A stretch of 64,000 nucleotides of DNA, from contig NC_092577.1 in assembly GCF_037975245.1 (NCBI RefSeq), forward strand, positions 9,399,013-9,463,012, read 5' to 3'. Under the pieces are notes generated by a model. The model worked only from the letters and a program-made list of their open reading frames with translations, did no database searches and was not told the origin of the DNA. Shown here piece after piece: positions 10,606 through 21,365 of the stretch. Position numbers and translations under genes: made by a program. The stretch comes from Apostichopus japonicus. Its lineage: Eukaryota; Echinodermata; Holothuroidea; Aspidochirotida; Stichopodidae. Within the stretch, counting starts at the first letter, position 1, and every line of letters begins with the position of its first letter.

Positions 10606-12330
10606 GAATGTGGACTGTTTATGCCAAGTCATAGTATCATTTCTGCAAGTTTTATAGAAACAGGGTTCAGTCCTGTCTGTTTTGTGGCTGAATAGTGAAC
10701 ATTTTGGAATTCCAGCTTACATTTTTCTGGTTCATGGTATTAACTACAATCTTGGATGAAATTTTACATTTTCAAGTTTGGGAAGTACATAACAGTAATA
10801 AATAATAAAAACTCAAGTTAATTTTTTGTATGTATTCTCTCTTGTAAGCAAAGCTGTCACTTCTAGTAGCCTGCCAATAAAATCTGGATGATTGAAATCC
10901 AAATATACTAGGTTAAAATAGAAGAATAGTTTGAATAAAGTACCCTAAACCACTATGTCAATTGGATCTGGAGAGCTTAGGCTTTCATTTTAATAAAAGT
11001 GTAATGAGAATCAATCTGAAATTGTTCATTAATCCATGGAATATCAAGGTTACTTGATCATAAATGAGATAAAAAAAATCACATTTTATCCCATGCGGGG
11101 AACAAACAGCAAATTTCTGTCAATTCTTTTCGAGAAAAACAAAAACTTGGTAACATGTTTGAAACACCAAAGTTGCATACAAATAGTAAGTAAGCTCTCT
11201 AGAAAGGAATACTTGTCATTGGAACTTTTTTTAAAATATGTTATCATTACTAATAGTTAGTTACAATGGAAACCAGATGTAAGTAAAACTTGAATGTAAA
11301 ACTTTAGCAACCTCCCTAAAGGCTGGTAGCGACCTGTTAATTAACACTGCTCTCCAGCTGTGCCATACACCATGTGAACAGACGATTCACAGAGTCGATT
11401 GCTCCCCACTACAATGAAACAAAATTAGAACTTGGGAGGCCATCAACTACAGTACTTCAGCAAAGCTTTTGAAATCTGCTTCGGTGTTGTTTTATGGCAT
11501 CCTCATTGTTCGGATGAACATAGGAGCTTGCAAGGGGCGGGGGCTCTTTTCTGACAGGAACAGGACACTCCTCTCCCAGAGTTCCACTTCTGCAGAAGTT
11601 GTTGCAAGCAGTCAAGAAGTTCCCATACATAATCTGTAGAATAGTAAAGATATGAAGAATAATATAATAATAGTTCATAAAAACATACCATTTAGATAGA
11701 GGCATTCCAATCACTCCATTTCGGTCAATAGGCATGGCACAGTTGTCGATCAAGTCTTTGGATGCCCAACTAAGGCGACAGCTGAGTACACCTCAATTGG
11801 TGTGGATACATGGGTCAGGTTTTACCTGACAACTTGTGCCTGAACAATTCCAATATATTTTTTACTGATTACAACAAAAACCCTACACATGTTTGTGCAC
11901 CTAATATTATGGATTATGTAATCTTCAGCAGGATGTGTGGTCATTGTCTCAGTAGCTTAACCACTGTTTATGTAGTAAAGTAAACATGTGGACAGAGTAA
12001 CATCCTGTCCCATCCCCTTGTAATCCATGGTAAAAGAGTGTATAAGATGCAACTTTCACCATTTGTATTCTGTAGCAGATATCCAGCCAAGTGAAGATAT
12101 AATATACTCTGTTAAATCCAACTACTTGTTTGTGCCTTTATTTCTTGTTCACATACAGCTGTGACAACTCTACCAGATACAGTATGTATATGCTAATTGA
12201 AGTAAAGACTGATGGCCTCACCACACATTCCAGACTACCCCACAGTGTTGGTGTCAAAATTAATAATGATCCTCTTTCCAGAAAGTTATGGCACCAATTG
12301 ATTTTCCAGACTAATCTTCTATCAATCTTG
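10606..12330. other. Interior of the TTAA element without a supported gene
   Basis: No conserved domain is visible. A minus-strand frame at 11457-11753 encodes a short Cys- and Pro-containing segment (NNFCRSGTLGEECPVPVRKE). It may be a transposase exon, since it has the same orientation as the THAP remnant, but I cannot assign it. Confidence 0.4.
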
Positions 12331-12334
12331 AAAA

Positions 12335-12577
12335 TTACCTTGAAGGGTCATCTTTGTCATGTTCAGATGGGTTAACTGATGGAGTGTAGTCCGGACTACC
12401 TGGCGGTTTTTCGGTGTATCTCGATGTGGATGCCACAGCAGCAGACGGACCATCATCGCCACTGTGAGATGGCCCTGGTTGCTTTGATGGTGTTCTTGTC
12501 TCTGTTGGTCCAGTCAGCAACTTCAATGGTGGTAGGGGGACCAGTGAACACTGGACTTCTACATGTGTTACATTCAC
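12335..12577 (-). CDS. Possible linker exon of the THAP-type transposase gene
   Basis: This minus-strand frame of about 80 codons is rich in Pro, Ser, Asp and Glu, with a segment like SKQPGPSHSGDDGPSAAVAS. It lies on the same strand as, and downstream of, the THAP remnant at 13895-14129. THAP proteins often have a low-complexity linker between the DNA-binding domain and the rest of the protein. The codons look protein-like, but there is no catalytic motif. It could equally be a chance frame. Confidence 0.3.
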   Translation of the reverse strand: MNVTHVEVQCSLVPLPPLKLLTGPTETRTPSKQPGPSHSGDDGPSAAVASTSRYTEKPPGSPDYTPSVNPSEHDKDDPSR

Positions 12578-13894
12578 TGAAAATTAGAATAAACGCTTAT
12601 TATACCACACACATACAGTAGGCTGCTCTTGGACAGGGGTCAGCTGCCTAGATGGTTCACTTATCTTTTTTGAAGGAGAGCATATCCTCCTGCTTTATGT
12701 GGCTGCAAAAATATGGGCCACTCACACCATGAGCATTGCAAATGACTTCAGCTTGGTTTCATATAGTATAACTACAATGTAATCTCCCTTCTCTCAGTAA
12801 CTATAGCTGTAGCCTTTATATTTTCCTGTGAAGCCATCAGGTATAGCCTCCTCAACCACTCTCGTCAGGCAGGCGGATATGATGGATAAAATACAATGTA
12901 TATTATCCCCTAGTCAGCCTGCCCGATGTGCAGGTTTAATTGCTATTTTGCTTTCAACGAGTACTGTTTCTAAAATTTTGGCCCCTGTACTCACTTCTGC
13001 TATAGAATACTCTATAGATGTATGAAAGTTTTCCATTCTTCCAGTACCCTCGCTTACACTTCTCTACCACATTTTCTCCCCCAACCCCCCTGCCTCCTTT
13101 TTGTCTGGTAGCTTGCCCCCCCCCCCCATATACATGCCTCAATGTTTTACTGGTGGAGATTCCTTGTATCCCGTTCAAAACTGACTACTTAAATCTTTAA
13201 TGCCTGTCACCACCCTCCCCTCCCCCATTTCCCAACTGTTTTTCGGTAATATCAAGCACATGTCTATAAGATCATGCTACCTTTAGATGGAGATGTACAT
13301 TCTGCAGAATCCTGCCTTTATTTTCACTGCAGTTGGTTGGGGAACAGCTTCTAGATTAATCTAAGTATTGAAAATTGGGAAAGAAAATAACAAGGACGTT
13401 ATGAAAGTTCATTTAAGAAAGCAGTTTGATATGTTTGAAAGTACCTGTCACAAGCGTTTTCTCTTGCAACAAAAATTGCAGCCCTACCAACAAAAATGGC
13501 AAAATATAAGGATGTCATTTACTGTGAAACATATGAGCTATGACTCTGAGTATATAGATATAGGTGGGAGCACATTATAATATTGGGCAAAATGACATGT
13601 AAACATCTTATGCTTGTTATTCTGGATTTGTCATGATGTACCACAAATAAAAGTTAATATTGCCCTAGCCTACGCCTAACTTTATCGTCGCCGTACCTAA
13701 TTTAGGGCCTAACTAACCTAACGTAATTATAAGAATTAGCCTACTGTAAGATAGTAATAATACCAAGTTAGTCATTGTTGTAGTAGGCCTAGGCCAGAAA
13801 ATACACTTACTCTTTTCCGATCCAGCTTCGCAACTACTGGTCTACTTGTTTCTATATCTCCTCGAGATTTGAAGATACTTTCTCCAAATAGAGA

Positions 13895-14129
13895 AGGAAC
13901 GGCATTGTCTTGTAGACGGCGAGCTGTTGGTGTTCCAAGTTGCGCGGATAGGCGATAGGAATCGAAACTTTAACTGGTGAAGGGCGCACTGCACACACAA
14001 GATTCGCTCGAAGGACCAAGCCAATCTTTACTTATAGGCAGCTAGGCTGGCTGAGTGCACTGGTACTAAGCTATCGCTGTCTACAGTGTTTGACGAACAC
14101 GAAACTTTCTTGTACTGTTGTGCACCCAT
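13895..14129 (-). pseudogene. THAP DNA-binding domain remnant
   Basis: From the ATG at 14129 the minus strand encodes a short N-terminal piece. After a frame change it encodes DWLGPSSESCVCSAPF, an in-frame stop, and then RRLQDNAVPSLF near 13900. The last segment matches the closing AVPxxF signature of THAP zinc fingers, and VCSAPF matches the VCSxHF motif with His replaced by Pro. THAP domains bind DNA in P-element and Kolobok transposases. With the zinc-ligand His lost, a stop and a frame break, the domain cannot be functional here. Confidence 0.65.
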
Positions 14130-14390
14130 TCTCATCTGATATTTTGTTTACTGTTCGTGACGTATTGTTTACGGCTTTGATCTCGGTTAGCATATTAGGC
14201 ATACTTAGTTTTGGTAACATTGGCGGTTCCCCCCGTGACGTCATTATCTTTCGGAATTAGCTTGGTTATTAACTTAATTAAAACAGCAAAGAAACAATTG
14301 TGGAACTCCAAATTTGGAATATAGGGTTTTGATATGTAGCTTTTCAATTTGTGTAAGTTTGAAGGAAATCTATTACGTGTCACTTGACCT

Positions 14391-14592
14391 TTAATATGCT
14401 ATCTTTCATGGAAGGATATGGAAGTGCTAATCCTTCATTATGTGCTCTATTCTCTAGAAATGATGCAACAATCATTGGCTTAGTGGTCACAAGACACATG
14501 ATGTGATCTGAAGTTACCCCTGGCAAAATGTTACCAAACTCATCATGAAACTCAATATGTGCATCTTGCATGCCATTAACATGTTCATCCAT
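14391..14592 (-). pseudogene. Third small ORF of the retrotransposon, proximal half
   Basis: The ATG (14592-14590) overlaps the stop of the integrase frame in an 8-base ATGGATGA arrangement, in a different reading frame. This suggests coupled translation or a programmed frame change, as in compact retroelements. The frame runs to the TTAA at 14391 and continues in frame at 8236 beyond the nested element. The encoded start includes HIEFHDEFGNILPGVTSDHI. No domain is recognised. The open frame and the overlap with pol suggest a real accessory gene rather than chance. Confidence 0.6.
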
Positions 14593-15943
14593 TAGAAGTG
14601 TTACTACTCAAAACATTTCGCATTCGTGCAAGCTTTTCACTTGATGGACCTTTTGTTTTCAAGACATTTCGCAATTTCTGAATGTTGGTGATATTCTTAG
14701 TTTCAGAAGATGCTCTTACAAAACATGGTTTAAGTCTGTTATAATTGAATACATCACTAAGAATTTCTCCTTTGAGAGTGGCCAACAAATAATGAGTCCT
14801 ATCCAAAACTTGATGGATCACTAGTGGTCCACACCATTCTGCAGCAATTTTGCGAGAGGTCGCAGTCAAGGAGGAAGACGTTGGCTTATATAGATACACT
14901 AATTGACCCGTTGAATAAATTGCACCTTTGTCCAGTTTTGCACTTATCTTAACATTTTGAGCATCTTGTTGCTTCTTTTGTAATGCTAGCATTACCCTTG
15001 ACAAATGATCAAATCGTTTCTTTAACAATGCAGCATATTCTCCATGAGATTGTGATAATCCTGCCATTGGATTGAACGATAAATTTGTTAGATTTGGCGG
15101 CTTACGTCCAAATGCAAGTTCAAATGGGCTATAGTTACCCAACTGAGGAGAGGAAAATGTGTTATATGCATAGGCTGATGTTGGGACAAACCGTACCCAA
15201 TCCGTACCAAACTGATTTAAGTTCACTTTGAGGAAATTTGAAAGAGTCTGAATGTGTCTTTCAACCTGTAAGCTTCCATGATTGCTCACACTGATGAACT
15301 TTTGTTCAATGCCTAAAGCTTTACTTAAGAGCTCCACTAATTTTCCTGTAAGAGAAGATGCCGCATCACTTATGATACAAGACGGTGGACCAAAGGTTGT
15401 AACTCCCCACCTGCAATAATGCTTCACATAGTGTTTCAGCATCAAGAGTCTTAAGAGAAACACATACAACAAATCTAGTGATCTCATCACAACAACCATC
15501 AAATGTTTAAATCCTGTAGCCGTTGTGGGCATAGTCTTGAAATCCAGACTAAGTCTGTCAAAAGGACGATAAGAATCAGGAATGCGAGCATGATATTGTC
15601 TCAATTTGTCCGGTTTTTTACGTAATTCTTGACAACGGAGACGTGCCTGAATATAATTACTGATGCGTTGAAACATATTGCGCAGATAGAAATGCAGTCT
15701 AATGGTCAAATATGTACGCATTACACCCTGATGATTACTTAACAAGTCATCATGATATCGAGATATTATTTGTTCTACCATAGTCTCAGGTACGACTAAC
15801 TGAAGAGTCATCTTAGCATCATTAGTTTCATGCAAAAATATCCTGAATAACAAACTATTACATAACAAATAATCCTCTGCTTGAGAACGAACAGTTCTAG
15901 CATGCTTAACATTACTTGGAATAATGTCATGTGCAAGAAAATC
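14585..15943 (-). pseudogene. pol: integrase region of the Ty3-type element
   Basis: This encodes the integrase that would insert the DNA copy. The zinc-binding segment (near 15690) keeps its His residues and one Cys, but the first Cys of the C-x2-C pair is Arg (IQARLRCQ). The catalytic triad can be followed: Asp in LSLDFKTMP, Asp in CIISDAASSLTG, Glu in VERHIQTLSN. The C-terminal GPLVIHQV...RLKPCF matches the GPY/F module. The frame is continuous with the RNase H region upstream except for an in-frame TAA at 15944. It ends at TGA 14585, overlapping the third ORF by eight bases. Confidence 0.9.
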
Positions 15944-17401
15944 TTAAATTGGTTTGTAGTAAGGACAAGTTTGTTGTTGAATTTGCAACTCTTTTACATC
16001 AAATGGCAGATCATAGTTTTTGATCAGCTTTCCTTGAATTGCCTTCATGACTTTATTCAATTCCTTTTGTTTTGGAATGTGCCCTGTAACCAAATGATCA
16101 ATGTTTGTTATGACTGGCTTTGGCTGAGCAAATAATTCTGGAGGTGGTTCTCTGATTACCTCTTGCACTCTATGTCTACTCTGATCCACTAATCTTGGCT
16201 CTGAAGGTTGAGAAACACTTGTAAAATTTGGCACAACTAATATGTCAGGGCTATATGTATGTCTATTTTCACTAGGCATAGTAATAATAGGCCTTTGAAT
16301 ACATGTATCTCTCTTGTCATTGGAAATAACTGGTGTAGTCCTCTTTTGTGACTCAGATTTTGGTCTCTGCGTAACATGATCAATAAGATGTGTTGCCTCA
16401 GGAACGGATGTCCTTTTCACTCTATTTGTTGATTCTTTGGCTGGGGAATCCTGCATGGACTCCTTGGTGACTTTATTTGGAAATAAATCTGGAACTTTAA
16501 CTCCCATTGACCTTGCCTTTGACCTAGTCATGATTGGATTAAATGTCTCCTTAGTTAGAGTTGAAAAATCCTCACAAGAATTGACCTCTTGAGCAACCTG
16601 ATCTATTTCAGAGTGGAATTCCTGTGGTGCTCTAGACAAATAATCTGCCAAAACCAATTCTGAGCCCTTTTTGTAACCAACCTGAAATGTATATTCTGAC
16701 AACTTGAACAGAAGCTTACGTAAGCGTGAAGTTGCTGGTTCTTGTTTTGATTTAAACAATTCAACAATGGCCGAGTGATCAACATATGCCTCAAATTCTA
16801 CATTTTGCAATAAATGTTTGAATGCTGTCACATTAATAAATAGACCCATCATTTCTAATTCAGTGACACTATACCTCTGACATGCTGGTGGTAATATCTT
16901 AGAGTAATATGCAATAATATTCTCTTTGCCGTTAACTCTTTGTGTCAGGTATGATCCTGTTGCTACTCGTGATGTGTCGCTATATAATACAAAACGACCA
17001 TATTTCTGTGGCATATGCAATATAGGTGGATTACACAACAACTCTTTAATACTTTGAAATGCACACTGATGTTCCTCTGTCCATTTAAATACCTTTCTCT
17101 TACGACTCAAATGATGTAATGGTCTCAATAGTGCTTGAATATTTGGGGAAAATGAAGCCACATAATTAACTGCACCTACAAATCGTCTTACTGACTTAAC
17201 ATTGTGTGGTTTTGGTGTGTTCCTGATCGCTGCACATCTGTCATGCAAAGGTTGGATACAAGCCTCACCTTCTGGGGTTATTGAGAGCAAATGTCCCATA
17301 TATCGGACTGAATTTTGGAAAATGCTACACTTTTTCGGAGAGATTTTCAATCCGTTGTCCACTAAAACCTTAAAAATTGCCTTTAGGTGTTGTCTGTGAG
17401 A
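15944..17401 (-). pseudogene. pol: RT thumb, RNase H and linker
   Basis: The first part contains the RT thumb (LVDNGLKISPKKC, then VRYMGHLLS). RNase H follows with Asp in VLYSDTSRVATGSYLTQ, Glu in VTELEMMGL, Asp in EAYVDHSAIVELF, and a closing ADYLSRAP. A 230-residue Ser/Thr/Pro-rich linker separates it from integrase. The frame is the same as the RT core upstream and integrase downstream, but it is isolated by a TGA (17402-17404) and a TAA (15944-15946). Both look like point mutations of one original pol frame. Confidence 0.9.
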
Positions 17402-18082
17402 TCATTTGTCTGCACTGTACACAATAATATCGTCATGATGAGCAATACAGAACTTATTTGAATTTGGGATCGTTGCCAAAATATCATTAATTTGCGACTG
17501 AAAGATCGCTGGAGATAAATTCAATCCCTGTTGTAGGCGTTTATAATAGTAATGCTTTCCTCCATGAAATGAAGCAATACCTGTATATTGTTGTGCATGA
17601 ACACTGAGTGGCAGACAGAAGAATGCAGACTTTAAATCAAGAACACCCAAAATTTTGGCTCCAGAGTACCCTATGGTACGGATAGTCTCATTCAGTAATG
17701 GAAATGGGTGATTGAGACGTTTTATTCTACTGTTCAAGTAGCGAAAATCTGTGACAACCCGTTTGTCTTTTGTTCCCTTCTTTGGAATGAGGAAAACCGG
17801 TGAGGTATAAGACTGATGTCCTACCGCTAAGATTCCTAATTGCACTAATTTGTCAAGCTCACTGGCGACAATGACTTTGTCCTCATCTGAAAGTCTATAG
17901 GGACGTATGTAAAATGGCTCATCATTAGTAAGAGTAATATCAACCTCATAATTTGGACGGTGAGATAATTCACCATAAAGGGAAAATGCATCTCTATGTG
18001 AGTCTAGAAATTCATATATGCTTTCTGTTTCTGAAGCATTCAGAATACTTTGGAAACTTTGATTTGGAAACCAGGGGATCAT
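17402..18082 (-). pseudogene. pol: reverse transcriptase core
   Basis: This is the fingers and palm of a Ty3-type RT, with motifs in order: PYRLSDEDKVIVASELDKL, SPVFLIPKKGTKDKRVVTDF, VLDLKSAFFCLPL, and the catalytic HHDDIIVYS, where the usual aromatic-X-Asp-Asp has His before the second position. A TGA at 17402 cuts the frame before the thumb. At the 5' end, near 18060, a single-base frameshift separates it from the preceding spacer frame. Confidence 0.92.
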
Positions 18083-18557
18083 CGGCTGTCAAATGTGGAT
18101 ATCGATGTAAATTATATCGTGTAATTGCATCACGATTCTCTTTAGAGTTAGAATTCGTTCGAAAAAGAGGCGGTTTTTCGATGTCTCTCATGACATTGAG
18201 AAAATCTAGAGAATCAGTAGGTATGTCTTCTGTGACCGTAATGATATCTGCTAAATCTAAATGAGCCACTGTGCGAGAAGGATTCAGAAAAAAATTCCGA
18301 TTACCCATGTTCCTTAGTAGAATCTTTGTTCTACCTTTATGCATTTTCACTAACATTCGTGAAGGACACATACGAGATATTAGAGGAAACGGTTTAATAA
18401 CCACATCTGCATTTCGTGCATATAGTGGAAGGCGTCCCTGTACAGTAATGTATCTTTGCTGACCTGGGTAAATAACAAATCTCTGCACAGGCCTAAGGAA
18501 AACTTTGGCTTGTTTAATTCTAAAACAGTTTGTGGTTAAGTCCAAAGATCCATTCAA
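18012..18557 (-). pseudogene. pol: spacer between protease and RT
   Basis: This frame of 181 codons is basic and overlaps the RT frame by about 70 bases in another phase. The last residues (near 18060) and the first residues of the RT frame derive from the same bases read one base apart, so the overlap marks a frameshift mutation and not a real gene overlap. No catalytic motif is seen. It is probably the C-terminal protease extension and RT leader of the original polyprotein. Confidence 0.75.
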
Positions 18558-18633
18558 TTCCTTCAGAGTTTGACTACCTAATATTAAGTCAATACCTGTC
18601 AGGTTTGCAGCAATTAAAGCAGAAAGCTGAAAT

Positions 18634-18987
18634 TCATGACCCTGAATTTTTTACCTGAAATGTTATCGTGCTATACGCATGAATAAACTGACCATTACCC
18701 AACTTTAGGTTTACAACATCAACTGAGACTGGTTGTATAGAGGATAAATACTTTGAATTTTGCACTGTAGAAGAAGAAATGATAGAGCGTGTCGCTCCAC
18801 TATCAAACAACAATGAAATTCCTTTACCATCATGTAAAGTACCTCTTACAAAATTACGTGTGTCCAGTTGAATATCCACACTACGGTCGTTCCCTGTATA
18901 TCTAGAACTAGGAATATTACTATTCTTCCAAATATTATTTGCTTTACGTTTCGATCTTCCTTTACTTGGTACATTGTCTGGAGTCAC
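18634..18987 (-). pseudogene. Retroviral-type aspartic protease of the element
   Basis: It encodes an aspartic protease half-domain with LLFDSGATRSIISSSTV; DSG is the catalytic motif, and the normal enzyme works as a dimer to process Gag-Pol. The region before the motif is basic and rich in Arg and Asn. It is in a third frame relative to its neighbours, so at least one frameshift lies between it and 18557. Confidence 0.85.
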
Positions 18988-19016
18988 TGTATGATGAGTG
19001 CTATCATAAGTGCTCC

Positions 19017-19613
19017 CTACTGAAAATTCTGTGTTGGTACTTTCTTTACATTAGCCTCCATTTCATGGCTTAGGCGAATTTGGCAATATTGTGCAAAATG
19101 ACCTCGATTTTGACAGTAATAGCATGTGCTTGAAGGATTAAAATACTGTAACCTTCTCCTGTTATCATTCCGACCTGTCCTAGGACCACGAGAATCACCA
19201 GAACTATATCTTTGCCTCATATCTTTTGGATTGTCTTGCGATTCTGACCTACGTGACTGATCGAACTTAGTTTCTAATTCCTGAATTTTGTTACACAACT
19301 CGTGTATCTCAGAAGATGCAGAAATAGTAGGAGCCTGAACAGAAGATGCTTTGTCGTGCATTGCCATAAATGGTTCGGAAGAAACTGGGGGTTGACTTTG
19401 TATTTGTAAGTCAAAATAGCATTGTACTGTCATGACCAAATCTGCAATTGTTGCTTGTGGTGATGCAGTAATTAACACTGCTGAGCGGCATTGCAAAGGC
19501 AGGGTCGAGATGAATTTATCTCTAATTTGATCCTCGCCATAACTTAATGGTGCTGCTGATTTGGAAATTTTGGCCAAATGAGCTTGATCTGTATCACCTG
19601 GCGTATAGCTCAA
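19017..19613 (-). pseudogene. gag: capsid C-terminal part and zinc knuckle
   Basis: The frame carries capsid-like sequence (DQAHLAKISKSAAPLSYGED, then KFISTLPLQCRSAVL). A Gln/Ser-rich linker and a basic region follow, then a CCHC zinc knuckle, CYYCQNRGHFAQYC (C-x2-C-x4-H-x4-C), the nucleic-acid-binding motif of Gag nucleocapsids. A frameshift in the poly-C/G tract at 19780-19792 separates it from the N-terminal part. Confidence 0.88.
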
Positions 19614-19755
19614 TGCGTGAAATGCCTGTGATTTTGCATAGGAAGAAGTCCCTTGACTGAAACGAGCAAGGAATTGTGTGCGCAGATCAGCAATAGTTGA
19701 AAAATTTGTGTTTTCAGTCCAGAGCTTGGCCTTTGTGTTCGCTTAAATATTCGAC

Positions 19756-19959
19756 TTATTTCAGTAAATTCTTCCGCTGCAGGGGGGGGGGGGGTTGGGA
19801 CGGCAATTTATGCAACTCCAAATAATCTTCAAATTCCAAAAAATGAGCTTCGGCTAAATCTGCATCAATTACATCGCCCTGAAATCGTGATGGCAAAAAA
19901 TCAGTGGGCCTATGTTTCTGCGTAACAGAGGTCGAAGTTTCCTGTTCACTGACGGACAT
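19756..19959 (-). pseudogene. gag: N-terminal part
   Basis: The ATG at 19959 starts an acidic leader (RPTDFLPSRFQGDVIDADLA) and the beginning of a capsid-like domain. The frame then runs into a homopolymer of about 12 G (plus strand, near 19782-19793), after which it is out of phase with the rest of gag. This shift may be a true mutation or a length error in the homopolymer. The 650-bp stretch from here to the primer-binding site is the untranslated leader. Confidence 0.75.
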
Positions 19960-20609
19960 TATGCCGAATACAATTAGGCTAGCTACGAATATACAACATG
20001 AGCCTAGACTTAATTGAACACACTATCGACCGCAATTAAATACAAATAACAAATATGCAATACATGGACACGATTAAAATAACTTATCGGTACACTCTGA
20101 TCTCAAATAGGGGTTGTTGGTATACAAATTGGCATGATTTCACTCACCCTTAAGTTTAACTAAGAACTGGTACTGCAAACGATGATTGAAGTCCCTCGGT
20201 TAGCAGTAGTAGTAGTAGCGGCAGGTAGTAGCAGGTAGGCCTACATCTCGTAATAACTGCAGATTCGTCGCCGTTAACATCGGGTAGAGTCTAGGCTTAG
20301 ATCGCGAAAATGTTCAGTTCTGATGTTTAGAGCTGTAGTATGCTACGTACTAGTTGCGCGAATGTTCAAACGCGAACTGCATGCTGGGTTGATTACGTTA
20401 GTGCACAGATCAGTGGTTCCGGCATCCGGTGTACAGACTTAGGCTAGTATAGACTGACTTCCCTCGTAGAGTGTGTCCGTTAGGCAATGTCGTGAACATG
20501 CGTTGTGTCCCTCGTTAGTACTTCGGGCCAAAAAATATCTCCTGTTCGTTATTGATCGTAACAAACGAAAGTTGTGAAAAGTTCCGTTACCGTTTTGTTC
20601 CTGAAGAAA

Positions 20610-20627
20610 GGCACCCGATCTCCACCA
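20610..20627 (-). promoter_or_regulatory. Primer-binding site next to the 5' LTR
   Basis: Directly after the LTR end (minus strand, ...ATTACA) comes TGGTGGAGATCGGGTGCC. A start with TGG complementary to the CCA end of a tRNA, with no gap after the LTR, is the normal primer-binding-site layout. I do not identify the tRNA. Confidence 0.75.
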
Positions 20628-21365
20628 TGTAATATTGTGACGAGCCCGGCTCCTCCGATAGTAATACTATATCGGGACTCGCGATAGAAAGGTACTGGGT
20701 TATCTTGATGCCGTATTTATGCTTCTTCAGGAGATGTCTGGAACGGGAGAAAACAATGAGTTCACAGAAAAACAATTTTACAAGATCGGATTTGATTAGT
20801 GATACAGTATAATTTCTTCTCTGTCGATTCTCTTACAAATAAAACAAAATTATAATGATTTGACTCCGTCAATTACGCAATTAGAAGGAGTGATGAAATG
20901 GTGACGAAGCGACGAACTGATGACGGAGTGATAAACTTATGACGGAGTGATGAATTTGCAACGGAGTGAAGAATTGCTGGCCCATGCCGCCTTTTATACC
21001 TTACTCTAACGAAAATCTCACTGCGCACAATCAGAAGGCAGCCAATAACCTGACCATCCTGTATTAACTTAACGATATAAAAATAAGTGCGCTGGCACCG
21101 ATCTGTCCTGATTGGTTGGGAGTTTGGAAGTCCATCCCCTTTCTATGGAAACTTCCATACCACGTGAGAGAACCTTCTCGAGCGTTCCACAGACATAATG
21201 GAATCTATTTTGGGAAAAGGCCCTGTAACAAGATTCAATAAGATAGTTAAAACTTCTCGTGGGAAAACTGAATCCATGACCTAGATAAATATATAAGGGG
21301 CCTGTAAGGTGTCTCGATGGAGTTTTTCGGTAACATCAAAGAGATGGTATTATTATTTCATAACA
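20628..21365 (-). repeat. 5' LTR (minus-strand orientation)
   Basis: This 738-bp LTR begins TGTTATGAAAT at 21365 and ends ...ATTACA at 20628, with proper TG...CA ends. A TATA box, GGTATAAAAG on the minus strand, is at 20991-21000. GACGGAGTGAT-type subrepeats follow at about 20888-20972. The only length difference from the other LTR is a 9-bp stretch near 20699. Confidence 0.94.

Larger units (their letters stand above)
8241..14390. mobile_element. TTAA-targeting TIR element (Kolobok-like) with two decayed genes
   Basis: The ends are imperfect inverted repeats: AGGTCAAGCGACACGTA on the left and AGGTCAAGTGACACGTA (complement) on the right. A second inverted block about 140-150 bp in, TGACGTCACGGGGGGA, sits at 8382-8397 and, inverted, at 14228-14243. 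The TTAA duplication plus a THAP-domain remnant on the minus strand (13895-14129) fits the Kolobok superfamily; TTAA is also used by piggyBac, but THAP is not a piggyBac feature. On the plus strand it carries exons of a stand-alone P2RX7_C domain protein. The middle (10700-12300) has no convincing coding frame. All recognisable reading frames are broken, so this copy is inactive. Confidence 0.85.
5164..21365 (-). mobile_element. Ty3-type LTR retrotransposon, full-length but broken, with a nested insertion
   Basis: Read on the minus strand, this is a complete LTR element: 5' LTR 20628-21365, gag, protease, RT, RNase H, integrase, an extra small ORF, a 3' non-coding region and 3' LTR 5164-5892. 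The RT-RNase H-integrase order is that of the Ty3 (Metaviridae) group. It is flanked by a 4-bp duplication, GTAA, at 5160-5163 and 21366-21369. A 6150-bp TTAA element interrupts it at 8241-14390. Without that insertion the element would be about 10 kb. The LTRs differ by about a dozen substitutions and one 9-bp indel (hand count), which suggests a fairly young insertion. However, gag-pol carries several frameshifts and stops, so this copy cannot encode a complete polyprotein. Confidence 0.93.

Noticed and set aside
7986-14592. Retrotransposon third ORF as env
   Set aside because: It is too short and has no signal peptide, transmembrane segment or fusion-peptide-like stretch.
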